NCBI GenBank assembly: GCA_030407315.1 | Contig: JALQPE010000578.1 | Coordinates: 186,001-250,000 of the forward strand | DNA from: Asparagopsis taxiformis | Lineage: Eukaryota; Rhodophyta; Florideophyceae; Bonnemaisoniales; Bonnemaisoniaceae | Direction of reading: 5' to 3' | DNA: 64,000 nucleotides | Part shown: in pieces, positions 37,562-47,003 of the stretch | Numbering within the stretch: the stretch's first letter is position 1 | Layout: each line of letters begins with the position of its first letter | Notes under the pieces: generated by a model | Seen by the model: the letters and a program-made list of their open reading frames with translations, nothing else | Database searches by the model: none | Told to the model about the DNA's origin: nothing | Made by a program: the position numbers and the translations under genes

Positions 37562-38329
37562 ATGCTGCGACTACATCTGAAAAAACTACGCCACTTCAGC
37601 ACAAACCAGCAATTAGCCAAATCAGCAGTAGTTCTTTTATCAGGTGGATTAGACTCGGCGACTGCGATGGCCGTCGCGCGCGAACAAGGCTACCAGCTAC
37701 ACGCATTATCCTTCGACTATCACCAACGCCATCGCTACGAGCTCCAAGCTGCCACACGCGTCGCTAATTCGCTCGGTGCCGCTTCTCACCGCATAGCGAC
37801 GCTAGATGTCGGCCTTTTCGCCGGTTCAGCCCTGACAGACACCACTATACACGTGCCGAAGATGCGCTCAATCCAGGACATGAACTCTCATATTCCCAAT
37901 ACATACGTGCCTGCTCGCAACATACTTTTTCTATCCTATGCACTTGCGATCGCCGAGTCTATCAACGCACAAGCCATATTTATCGGCGCCAACGCCGTGG
38001 ATTACTCAGGCTATCCTGATTGTCGTCCAGAGTTTTTCGACGCATTTCAGAAAACGGCACAGTTGGGAACTAAAGTAGGTGTACAAGGTGCTGCACCAGT
38101 TGTACGTGCACCACTATTACATTGGTCGAAGCGACGAATTATCGAAACGGGGTTGGAATTGGGAGTTGACTTTGGCATTACGCATTCTTGTTATGATCCA
38201 GAGCACAGTGGACGACCGTGTGGCCGGTGCGATAGTTGTATACTCAGAGCGGGCGCCTTTACAGAACTTGGCTTTGCGGCCGATCCTGCGGTGGAACGTT
38301 TCGATAAGGAGGAGCGCGTGACGAGATGA
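37562..38329 (+). CDS. QueC-like 7-cyano-7-deazaguanine (preQ0) synthase
   Basis: A 255-aa ExsB/QueC family enzyme, which in bacteria makes preQ0 from 7-carboxy-7-deazaguanine with ATP and ammonia, on the route to queuosine, archaeosine or modified DNA. The PP-loop is VLLSGGLDSATAMAVAREQG (about residue 24 on), followed by FDYHQRH, NTYVPARNILFLSYALAIAE, IGANAVDYSGYPDCRPEFF and HSCYDPEHSGRPCGRCDSC with the four zinc cysteines. No key residue is missing. A 22-residue N-terminal stretch, MLRLHLKKLRHFSTNQQLAK, is basic and could target mitochondria. Most eukaryotes only salvage queuine, so a bacterial-type QueC is notable; the codon use resembles its neighbours, pointing to an old transfer. It lies 138 bp after tRNA-Lys and ends 8 bp from the convergent BRCT gene. 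Confidence 0.93.
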   Translation: MLRLHLKKLRHFSTNQQLAKSAVVLLSGGLDSATAMAVAREQGYQLHALSFDYHQRHRYELQAATRVANSLGAASHRIATLDVGLFAGSALTDTTIHVPKMRSIQDMNSHIPNTYVPARNILFLSYALAIAESINAQAIFIGANAVDYSGYPDCRPEFFDAFQKTAQLGTKVGVQGAAPVVRAPLLHWSKRRIIETGLELGVDFGITHSCYDPEHSGRPCGRCDSCILRAGAFTELGFAADPAVERFDKEERVTR

Positions 38330-38337
38330 CATGTGCG

Positions 38338-38937
38338 TTATTTGGGATTTTTGTTGGTGGTGCGCGGAAAGAAGGTGGATATCGAACGCTGTGCCGTGTC
38401 TGTCATGGTTCGAATTGGAAATGAACGCTCCGGCAAACGTCGCTTATGTGAGATGGACTGGACTAACCAGTCGGGATGAACGAGGTAGAGGCGAGGGTTT
38501 GATTTCTGTAGAGTGGTAAACCTTTTTCTCGTCGCATGTGCGAGGTTGGAGGCGATAACATGTGTAACGGAGTTGGAAAAGTAAGTTTCGAATTTTGCTC
38601 CGTTCTCACCGAGTAGAATGCGTATGCGCTCACGAGAGGGATTTGTGTGTCCATCCACCCACACGGTTACTCCGGAGAGTAGGTTGGATTTGGTGGAGCT
38701 GCGGAATTGTTGGACATATTGAGACCGTAGCTTACGATTTTTGTGGTGCATGTAAGACTTGAACGGTGATGGTGAGTTATTCCAGTGGGAGTTTTTTGTA
38801 TTCGTCTTGACAGGTTTGAGGGGGTTGGAGGTAGTGGTACTGGCACTGGCAGTGTTGTTACTCGGCGAGCGAGTGAGGGACTCGGAACGGGATTTTGGTG
38901 GGGATGGGCGGTGAGGAGAAGAATCGGCGGAAGACAT
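38338..38937 (-). CDS. REV1-type BRCT protein with C-terminal PIP box
   Basis: A 199-aa protein. A disordered Ser/Pro/Thr-rich N-terminus (1-55) is followed by YMHHKNRKLRSQY and a single BRCT domain at about 85-175 (LLSGVTVWVDGHTNPSRERI, VTHVIASNLAHATRKRF, LYLVHPDWLVQSI). Order and wording match the N-terminal part of REV1, the translesion polymerase scaffold, but the polymerase region is absent. The extreme C-terminus contains QRSISTFF, a perfect PCNA-interacting PIP box (Q-x-x-I-x-x-F-F), followed by basic residues. I infer a small PCNA-bound DNA damage tolerance factor. It could be a truncated REV1 copy, but a conserved PIP box at the end argues for function. Its stop is 8 bp from the QueC stop. 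Confidence 0.8.
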   Translation of the reverse strand: MSSADSSPHRPSPPKSRSESLTRSPSNNTASASTTTSNPLKPVKTNTKNSHWNNSPSPFKSYMHHKNRKLRSQYVQQFRSSTKSNLLSGVTVWVDGHTNPSRERIRILLGENGAKFETYFSNSVTHVIASNLAHATRKRFTTLQKSNPRLYLVHPDWLVQSISHKRRLPERSFPIRTMTDTAQRSISTFFPRTTNKNPK

Positions 38938-39284
38938 GGCTTACGGAAGATTGGTAGCACTTGTCACGTTGGGCGGTAAGTAGTGTTTTTGTCGAAGAGT
39001 TATGGTTTGAGCGTAGTAATGATCGGATCCAGCAATGGAGTGGAAGCGTCGTAGAGGACACACAAATGTAAACTGGGCGTGCTGTCGTGAGCGTCACGCA
39101 ATGCGCTGAGCAATGATCTAAGAAACTGGCGCATGGTTGGTGGGTGCCACTTACACCACAGTTGTCATACGCACCAGCAAATGGCCACAGCCCTTACGTA
39201 TATAAACTCTCAGCCATTCCTTCACGGCACGTTTTCGTCTACATCCCGCTTCGCCGTTTGTAGTGTCATCCCATTTCCGAAACC
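38938..39284. promoter_or_regulatory. Divergent intergenic region
   Basis: About 350 bp between the BRCT gene and the EEP gene, both reading outwards. CATGCGCCAG-type patches occur but no site I can name. Confidence 0.35.
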
Positions 39285-40394
39285 ATGCCCGGCCAACATG
39301 ACAGTTCACCTCAAATTTCTGTGCTCACCTTCAACATGCTGGCGCCCTGTTACAAGCGCATGTACAGCGCTGACAAGCGGCCCATCGGCCGTGAGCAGCG
39401 TTTTCACGACCTTTGGACCAATCGCCTCGACTCAATTCTCAAACTCCTACTCAGTATTCAACCGACACCGGACGTGATCGCTCTTCAAGAGTTCTGGTTC
39501 AATCCCCACTTTCAGAAACGCTTCGAAGCGGCCGTCGACAAAGACTTTCACATCTTCTATCATCAACGCCCGGGTGCAAAAGAAGATGGCCTGGCGACGC
39601 TCATCCATCGTAACTCACCTGCATTCACCCGCCAAGTGCCTCGCTCGCACACCTTTTCTCTTGGATGTGACCGCGTCGGATTGGCAGTCTCGGTTTCGCT
39701 CGCTTCTACCAGCCCCGTTCCGCAGGCGGACCTCCTTGTTGTCAACGCCCATCTCACCTTTCCGCACAGCGTTGTTCAGGAAGCAATACGTCCCGCACAA
39801 GCAGATAAACTAACCAATTTTGTTGACCAACACGTCAAAAATTCGCCCAATACCACACATGCACTTGTGCTCGGTGACTTCAACGGTGATGACACAAGCA
39901 GCGTGTGCCACAGAATGCTTGCGCAAGGGTTTGAAAATTGTTACACCAAGCTGAATGGTTCAACAGACAAGCCTACAACCCATTATAATCACAGAAAACA
40001 AGAAGTTTTCGTCGATCACATCTTTCTGCGTAGCATTCCCGCTCAAGTACCAACACGTTCCAATCGGCGCTCAACAATCAATCAATCTGGATCATCATTA
40101 GCGTCCAGATCGGCTGATTTGCTCGCACGCTGTTATTCATCTTCTCCAGTTGGTATCAGAGACTTGCAGCCAAACAGCGCTCGTCGAGATTCGGACAAGC
40201 TCTCTTCTCAACTTACGCAAGCAGCTAGTAGCAATCGTCCATTGTCAATGTGCTGTTGTATCGAACCGGTCAGTACAGCAGTGTATCCGGAAAGTTTACC
40301 CACCGATGGATGGCCTAAAACTTTCGACATAAGCGACCATCGCCCATTAAGAATCTCGTTTCGACAGATTGTACAACCTATTGGTGAAATATGA
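39285..40394 (+). CDS. Endonuclease/exonuclease/phosphatase (EEP) family protein
   Basis: A 369-aa member of the DNase I-like fold. Catalytic positions are all visible: LTFNMLAPCYKRM (Asn), IALQEFW (Glu, metal ligand), NAHLTF, LVLGDFNGD (Asp, Asn) and ISDHRPL (Asp, His). The opening VLTFNMLAPCYK is like CCR4 deadenylases, while the rest is closer to the broader nSMase/EEP group, so the substrate could be RNA, phosphoinositide or sphingomyelin. A low-complexity insert at about residues 250-330 separates the last catalytic motif from the core. No signal peptide or membrane segment is seen. Confidence 0.85.
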   Translation: MPGQHDSSPQISVLTFNMLAPCYKRMYSADKRPIGREQRFHDLWTNRLDSILKLLLSIQPTPDVIALQEFWFNPHFQKRFEAAVDKDFHIFYHQRPGAKEDGLATLIHRNSPAFTRQVPRSHTFSLGCDRVGLAVSVSLASTSPVPQADLLVVNAHLTFPHSVVQEAIRPAQADKLTNFVDQHVKNSPNTTHALVLGDFNGDDTSSVCHRMLAQGFENCYTKLNGSTDKPTTHYNHRKQEVFVDHIFLRSIPAQVPTRSNRRSTINQSGSSLASRSADLLARCYSSSPVGIRDLQPNSARRDSDKLSSQLTQAASSNRPLSMCCCIEPVSTAVYPESLPTDGWPKTFDISDHRPLRISFRQIVQPIGEI

Positions 40395-40507
40395 CGTGCG
40401 TCGCGTGTATATGTACAATAAAGTCAATCTGAGTCCTCCGGAGTAGAGTACGTTTAAATATTGTAGCTGTATGGGGACTCGTCTAGTACTGACTCTTAAC
40501 TAAAGCA

Positions 40508-41581
40508 TCACATGAGCGTTATTCCTTGCTCTTGACAAATAACGCGCTTCCTTTCGTTTGTAACAAGCTCTAGTATCTCTTTTGTGCGCAGCCCTACTCC
40601 CCAACCCATCTCGTCTACCTGCATCACTGCCTCCACAACGTGATCTGGCAGTTGACAAATCGCATCAAGGTACTCTAATAAAATATCACGTGTCAATTGC
40701 GAATGTACACCGTTCGAGAAACAATCTCTGTGAACCCCGAGCAATAGATGTGATTGCCACTGAAACATGTCACTACTCGCTATGGGAGAACAACCCCCCA
40801 AATAAGTCATAAGCATTATGATTGTCAAATTGCGACATACGTCCTGCGTGCTCCTCGAGTCTGTGTTTATGCTGTTGCGACACTCCTCCGTTGTAGGTAG
40901 ATCTAAATGCCAGTCATACGTATGCGGCGAAGAATTGTCGATTATAGAAATCCTCGGCATTGGTGCCGTAGGAAACACTGTCAAGTATGCATATACGAAG
41001 GCACTTTCGGGAACCTTTGTACGCGACCGAAAACCGAGAATGCGCAATAGAGATCGAGCAACATGACGATCAGCGATTGAAGGATCCAGAATCACTGGAA
41101 GCGATATGTGAAAAGACGGAAGAAATGAATGGTCGAGATGTAATAGTTGAGTTAAGCGGAATAGGGAAGGTGAGGTGGTATTCGCAGGTTGTGTGTGAAT
41201 CGCTGTAGATGGAATGTACAATGAGGCATGGGCGCCACATTTTAGAGTCAAACTTGCGAGTATACCGAGCGATGTCTCTGTGAAGAGGTCTAGCTTGGCT
41301 ATATCGCTCAAGTGGATGCTGTCGATAATATCTGCATCGTCCACGCGGTAAATTTGGGTCTGCTCTCTAATAGTCTGAGACTTAAATTGCAGCAGTCGGG
41401 AAAAAATAAGAGAGGCGAGCGAGAAAATCACCAATGTTGCAAGCGGATATGACAGTTGAAGACAAGGAAATGAGTAAATTGATTGCGTAACTTGAGAATT
41501 GGAAGAATTAGCAGTGGCAGTGATCGGTGCTGTTGCGTCGGTACGATATTGGAAATGACGCCTGCGCGAAGTCGTTTGCAT
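40508..41581 (-). CDS. Single-pass membrane protein, unknown
   Basis: A 357-aa protein with one strong hydrophobic segment at about residues 46-62 (YPLATLVIFSLASLIFSRLL) after a short basic N-terminus, which suggests a type II topology. The remaining 290 residues are a soluble domain without a motif I recognise; it includes SYTY-type and YAYLTVFPTAPMPRI patches and a helical C-terminus. It superficially resembles lumenal domains of ER proteins such as the GPI transamidase subunit PIG-S, but I cannot support that. ATG start, full-length open frame and normal codon use support a real gene. Confidence 0.6.
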   Translation of the reverse strand: MQTTSRRRHFQYRTDATAPITATANSSNSQVTQSIYSFPCLQLSYPLATLVIFSLASLIFSRLLQFKSQTIREQTQIYRVDDADIIDSIHLSDIAKLDLFTETSLGILASLTLKCGAHASLYIPSTAIHTQPANTTSPSLFRLTQLLHLDHSFLPSFHISLPVILDPSIADRHVARSLLRILGFRSRTKVPESAFVYAYLTVFPTAPMPRISIIDNSSPHTYDWHLDLPTTEECRNSINTDSRSTQDVCRNLTIIMLMTYLGGCSPIASSDMFQWQSHLLLGVHRDCFSNGVHSQLTRDILLEYLDAICQLPDHVVEAVMQVDEMGWGVGLRTKEILELVTNERKRVICQEQGITLM

Positions 41582-41951
41582 AATGGAGGATAGATGAGGA
41601 GAGATGAAGATGAAGATGACGATGCATCAATCAATGCGGTCCGGTCACATGTGCCGAGCGTCGCATGATAGTGAGCGCGCATGTCCAACCGCTTCTGCCA
41701 AATAAATTGCTACAAGAAAAAAAGTATTTTTTTCATTACATTCCTAGCCCCTTTAAATCCGTAGTGTTACTATCAAGAAAACTTGAATTAAACATTTCCA
41801 ATCGCATATTTTGTACAAGCACTGACCCACCACTACATGCTGTTCACGCGCGGTGTGTTTACCAGAACTAGCCAACAGCAAGGAACTCTCAACTTGATGC
41901 CGTGTCGTCCTCGTTCGGCACATCCGCTCGCGACAACGTGCTACCTCCATC
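41582..41951. promoter_or_regulatory. Divergent intergenic region
   Basis: About 370 bp between two outward-reading genes. It contains GATGAAGATGAAGATGACGATG-like GATGAA repeats at about 41,600-41,625. No gene was seen. Confidence 0.35.
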
Positions 41952-42461
41952 ATGGCTCAGTCATCGGCAAAAAAGCTAATCAAGGCCAATTCCCAACGCC
42001 TGAAATCCCTCTTTCTGACAATCTTTATCTCCAACATCATATTTGCGTTGATCCGCGTCGTCCTCTTCTACAGCACATTCACCAAACTCGACGCCATTGT
42101 CTGGCTCATCCTCTTCGTCACATGTACTCTCCCGTTCGCTCTCCTCCACCTCAGCGCGCGCCCCACCTACGACACTCACGGTACGATCATCAGTGGTGGC
42201 GAGGACATCAGCGCGCCTGGCATGCTTGAATATGCGCACGATCTAATCTACCTCACAGTATTTGTCCAGCTCGCCTTCATCCTTTCCAGATGGGCTCTTC
42301 TGCTCTTCACGCTCATTCCAATCTATGCTATCTACCTCTCGTGCTTCTCTAGAAGCAGTGCGCTTCCAGATTTGCAGACTGACGATATGACGGACTCTTC
42401 GGCTGGGCTGAGCAGGAAAGAGCGTAGAAAGGCTGAACGGCAAGCAAGAAAACAGCGATAA
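41952..42461 (+). CDS. TMEM208/SND2-like ER membrane protein
   Basis: A 169-aa protein with three or four membrane helices (SLFLTIFISNIIFALIRVVL, AIVWLILFVTCTLPFALLHL, LTVFVQLAFILSRWALLLF and an adjoining one). The N-terminus (MAQSSAKKLIKANSQRL), the central GEDISAPGMLEYAHDLIYLT and the basic C-terminus (GLSRKERRKAERQARKQR) fit the TMEM208/SND2 family, which helps insert proteins with downstream membrane segments into the ER by an SRP-independent route. The length is typical (about 170). It has no introns. Confidence 0.87.
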   Translation: MAQSSAKKLIKANSQRLKSLFLTIFISNIIFALIRVVLFYSTFTKLDAIVWLILFVTCTLPFALLHLSARPTYDTHGTIISGGEDISAPGMLEYAHDLIYLTVFVQLAFILSRWALLLFTLIPIYAIYLSCFSRSSALPDLQTDDMTDSSAGLSRKERRKAERQARKQR

Positions 42462-44572
42462 TTGGTATTCAATCATTTCTATCAATCGCGTGACGACGGT
42501 CCAGATTTCTCAACAAAATAAAGTGACCGTGTTCCTGTAACCCTTACATTTTTTGTTCCACAACTAGAACTGCAACAAGTGGTATTTGGCCCGATGCCAA
42601 TGAAATTGCACCAACTTGGCGAGAGGACCAAATCGAACTGTCACGGATCAATGTGATCTACTACCACCGATACTTGTTGCAAAGATATCAATTGCAGCCA
42701 ATGATCGTTGGTAAAGAGTCATATGTGGATAGGATTGCGAAATTTCCGATAATGCTCATCCATGTAAGCTACATGTGACACCTCTGATGCGATGCTTTCC
42801 AAGAGGGAACGGGTGGCGTATCGTTTGTTCGATTTGTATTGTGTGGCCATCTCGTTCCATATCGTAAACAATCTTCAAAGCCAGGAAGATGCGATCATAA
42901 AAAAAACCTCAACGTCAGACTTGGGGTTTGAGAGTTCATATAGCATTTCAACTATTCACTGTTAAATTTAAGAGATATGGCCCCGACATGACGGACCTCC
43001 AAGTTTGAGCACAACAGGCACTCGCTTGATACTGCTGCATTAAAATAGTGTTTCATTGGCTAGATATAGTCAGATAATAATGGAGATACATTGCACAGCG
43101 ACCGCACAGAGAAATGTCTGCAGAAATTCATGCAAACTATATCTTGGGGAGATATTGCAAGATAATTGCTTTCCTGCGATCTCCGCCACAACACATGAAA
43201 TATCACGTGTCCCCAAACACGATTTTTTCCATAGACGGCTACAAGACACTAGCAAACAGGTCTATATGGGTATGCAACCTTACTATTAGAACTACGATCA
43301 TAGTATTGTGAGGAAGATGGGTAAAACCATGAAAGGGAAATAGATGATGGGTACTGCCCATAGATGAAAAATGACGTCAAGAAAAATTTACCTCACAATA
43401 TTAGAAAGCTTCTAGTCTTCAAACACAATTTTCTTGCCATAATATGACAGAAAGTCGCCAACAAACATTTCTGCAACGATGTGTAAACATAAAGAAAGAA
43501 ACATCGTCGGGGTTTGTGAGGGAGAATAGGGGTAATAACGTTAAAGGGGAAGGATGGATTAGAACATTTTGTCCCAGGAGGAAAGTCGAACAATAAAAAA
43601 GAACAAGACCCAATACACTAGGTGTTTACAGCAAACAACTTGTAACTGTCACCAAGAGAGGCGCGTTGCAGTGTTACATATACATGTACAGAAACTACGA
43701 AGAAACAGAACACTCGATAAGCGTTCATTCAATAATGTACAGCCCAAGCAAAGGTCAATGTATGCTCTGAGCCATTTTGGAGGGAGTAGACGGTGCAGAT
43801 CTCTCTCTGGAGCCAAGGCCAAGTGATGGAGGAGACAAGGGCGGAATGTCGGAACGAGATGTGGACGGCGAACTGGCCTCACTATTGACTTCCGCGGCTG
43901 ACCAACATTCTTTTCCAGTCCAGCGGTCATACTACGAGAAATTGAAGATAGAGGATATGTTAGTGATTATTGGAGCAGAGGCGGCGGAACGCGCATTGCG
44001 ATGGGATGGGCACGTACGAAATAATGAGTATTGCCGCTCTTGGTGCGGTGGCATCGGACTTCCCACCTGGGAGCGCCCTTGGGGTCGGAGTGCGTCGGAA
44101 GATCTTCAAATGAGGAAATCATGGTGTTGGAGATGTGCGTGCGAGAGATGGTGGATAAAATTGGCTAGCAGGTACTAAAAGGGGGGCTTTTATAGGCAGC
44201 GACTCGCAGGAGCTTTCTGTTTAGTAAGAGTTGTCCTTAATGATGATTGGATGGCATCATGTTGTAGATCTGGAGACATTTGCAAGATCGCGGCGGTTTG
44301 CAGGCGGTGGAGTAATGACGGCTGAGGCATGTGAGGCTCAAGATGGAGTAACAACGTATAATATATATGGCAAGTAGATACTGCAAGTTAGAACTGGAAT
44401 GTTTGTGGTTGAAACGCAGCAACGTCGTGCCATGTCAACCAATAACTGGGTGCACTGCGCGACGTACGATTTCGACACCATAATTAACCAATGAAATTGC
44501 ACAATGATGGTGAGATATTTGGCAACTGTCATGATGGAAGCATATTTGTGTGGCCCTTTATTAGTGACTCAC
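42462..44572. other. Gene-poor 2.1-kb gap
   Basis: This is the largest gap in the gene-dense half. Most of 42,540-43,760 is AT-rich, with no frame of clear coding quality and no RNA gene that I can recognise. At 43,846-44,170 three overlapping plus-strand frames in turn look protein-like (ELASLLTSAADQHSF, then MSIAALGAVASDFPPG from 44,024, then EEIMVLEMCVREMVDKIG ending at 44,168). They may be one gene with frameshifts or unmodelled introns, or a decayed gene. Confidence 0.4.
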
Positions 44573-45502
44573 TTACGCAGCCTGCCGCATCGATTTAGCG
44601 CCTGCGCATATGGCTCGCGCCACATCTGGTCTCGTCATGTCCTTCAATTGCACATTGTTCGCAACGCTCGTGTCGTATACTTCCATAATTGTATCCGGTC
44701 CAATTGCTATAAACTGCGCATCAAGAGCTAGAATCGCGTTTCTAACTCGTGCTACCTTTCTCCTCATTTCACTAGATGGATTCACCACCACACGTTCAAC
44801 TCCACCACCCCCATCTGCTTCCACTTTTTCTGTAACGTGCTCACTCAGGAAAATGTAACCATTATTCCCGAGGATCGTATGTACCCCGCATCGCAACATA
44901 TGAAAATGTTTCTTCGCTCTCTTCACCAGTTCCGCCTGAACAGTAACAAACTGACCGCCCTGCAACTTCCCATACCGAAGACTTCTCGTGTGCAACGCCA
45001 CACTGCCGTCATTCCATTGTTCCTGCACTTCAGCACTGATCAAATCTCCCTCCTTGAAAAATTCCCGCATGTGAAGTTCATCTTCATATGTTCGCCTTCG
45101 TTGTATACCGCCCGGAAGATTGACCGCCGTGAGTAGCAGAAACGCGTGCTTGGCCGCATTGACATCCAATTTCCATCTCTTTCCGCCCAGTTCTAGTACG
45201 CGTCCAACGACCACATCGCCCGTCTCCGGCACGTATTTTGCGCGCAGCGGCACTACCATCACCAACTTATTTACACGAGATATGACACCAGCAACCGTTG
45301 CCGTCAGCACCTTGCCGTCCGCAGTTGAACTGAGTAACGTGCCGCGAGCGCGCACAGACAGGTCCTCAGTCGGGATTGTTGCCCCAGGTGTAGTGATCGG
45401 AACATGCGCGAGACGTTCTGATGCTGTAGACTCATCTTTGGAAGCTGCCGCACGGACGACAACAAACGAACTACCTTTCGTTGCAGCGGCTTCCGTGTCC
45501 AT
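44573..45502 (-). CDS. Exosome subunit RRP4 (EXOSC2)
   Basis: A 309-aa cap subunit of the RNA exosome, which processes and degrades RNA 3' to 5'. The sequence follows the RRP4 pattern throughout: an N-terminal domain, an S1 domain (VAGVISRVNKLVMVVPLRAKYVPETGDVVVGR), LDVNAAKHAFLLLTAVNLPGG, RRRTYEDELHMREFFKEGDLISAEVQ, SLRYGKLQGGQFVTV and a KH-type C-terminal domain with GNNGYIFLS. The length is typical (about 290-360). The N-terminal 30 residues are Ala/Ser-rich. It has no introns and is divergent from the UXS gene. Confidence 0.95.
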   Translation of the reverse strand: MDTEAAATKGSSFVVVRAAASKDESTASERLAHVPITTPGATIPTEDLSVRARGTLLSSTADGKVLTATVAGVISRVNKLVMVVPLRAKYVPETGDVVVGRVLELGGKRWKLDVNAAKHAFLLLTAVNLPGGIQRRRTYEDELHMREFFKEGDLISAEVQEQWNDGSVALHTRSLRYGKLQGGQFVTVQAELVKRAKKHFHMLRCGVHTILGNNGYIFLSEHVTEKVEADGGGGVERVVVNPSSEMRRKVARVRNAILALDAQFIAIGPDTIMEVYDTSVANNVQLKDMTRPDVARAICAGAKSMRQAA

Positions 45503-45804
45503 CTTCGAGCACTCCAGATTGCCTTCGTATGCGTTGCAGACTCAGACTCATGCGCCAGTTCAGCTTTGCGGCACGTGTAAACGTGGCACTTCACAGCCTC
45601 ACTCTCCGACGGCCGTTCAATAATTTCATTCTATATACACGTGTCACATTTTTTCTGTCGAGCAACTGACAGTTACTTGACAACTTCTTGCAAGTCCCTT
45701 CGCAAGTAATTTGAGTACATCAAGCTGTGTTCTTATCCGTCGCGTTTGCCAGACGCTCAAGGCAAGACACAGCGCGTATCGCCGAACAAGGTGCTCTAAG
45801 CATT
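45503..45804. promoter_or_regulatory. Divergent intergenic region RRP4/UXS
   Basis: About 300 bp of shared promoter and 5' UTR. The UXS frame extends upstream to 45727 without ATG and without family similarity. Confidence 0.35.
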
Positions 45805-46944
45805 ATGGCACAAGATTCAGACATCGTTGATGTACAGAGGCCCGCAAATGGTGGTGAAGCAATCGACAATCTCGCCATGTGGTACGTCAGTTGCATTGGC
45901 ATTCTGTCGCTTTCCATTCTTGACCAACTGTGAAACAACTAACGTAGTCACTTTCATTGTATTAGGCGTGGTCGTAATGCTCCCAACCGTTCCGACGTTT
46001 GCAAGCGAGTTCTTGTCACCGGAGGTGCTGGTTTCATTGGCTCTCACCTTGTCGACCGCCTCATGGAAGATGGGCATGACGTTATTGTGGTGGATTCGCT
46101 GTTCACTGGAAAGAAGAGCAACTTCAGCAAATGGCGCAATCATCCCAGATTCGAATTCTTCCGACATGATGTCACAGAACCGTTCAGTGCCGAAATCGAC
46201 CAGATTTATCATCTTGCCTGCCCGGCTTCCCCTGTGCATTATAAGTACAATGCAATCAAAACTATCAAAACGAACGTACTTGGTACTATCAACATGCTAG
46301 GTCTGGCCAAGAGGACTGGCGCTCGATTTTTGCTTGCCTCCACCTCTGAGGTGTATGGTGATCCCGAAATACATCCGCAAGTTGAGGAATATTGGGGTAA
46401 CGTGAATCCAATTGGCGTTCGTTCCTGTTACGATGAAGGCAAGCGTGTTTCAGAAACGCTCAGTTTCGACTACAATAGGCAGCACGGAGTGGAGATTCGT
46501 GTGGTACGAATTTTTAATACCTACGGTCCACGCATGGTGTTGAATGACGGAAGAGTTGTATCCAATTTTGTTGGACAGGCTATCAGAGGTGAGCCTTTGA
46601 CTATTTATGGAGATGGAGAGCAAACGCGCAGTTTTTGCTATGTGTCCGACTTGGTTGATGGGCTTGTTCGAATGATGAATCAGGATAAGCACGTTGGTCC
46701 GTTCAACGTTGGCAATCCTGGCGAGTTCACAATGAAAGAACTAGCAGAAATTGTGAAAGATCTCGTGAATCCGGATCTGGACATAAAATACTTGCCAGCG
46801 ACACCTGATGACCCGATGAAGCGTAAACCTGACATTACGAAAGCGAAAGCAAACTTGAGTTGGGAGCCTAAAATTGCATTGCGTGATGGCTTGAAGCCGA
46901 TGGTCGAAGATTTCAAGCAACGAATTTTGGGCCAAGCCGAATAA
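45805..46944 (+). CDS. UDP-glucuronic acid decarboxylase (UDP-xylose synthase), one intron
   Basis: A 351-aa extended short-chain dehydrogenase that converts UDP-glucuronate to UDP-xylose, precursor of xylose in wall and exopolysaccharides, which are rich in xylose in many red algae. Exon 1 45805-45881, intron 45882-45965 (84 nt; GTACGT start, AACTAAC branch, TTAG end) and exon 2 45966-46944 join in phase 2 to give [20 protein letters not shown]. Landmarks are [16 protein letters not shown] (NAD), [20 protein letters not shown] (catalytic Tyr and Lys), [10 protein letters not shown] and [16 protein letters not shown]. No membrane anchor is present, so it is the soluble cytosolic type. It is convergent with the PHD gene, 59 bp away. 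Confidence 0.96.
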
Positions 46945-47003
46945 GTGCACAATTGTTGGAACAGTTAGTTTATAGTTTATTGTTGCCATTCCTACAAACT
47001 ACA

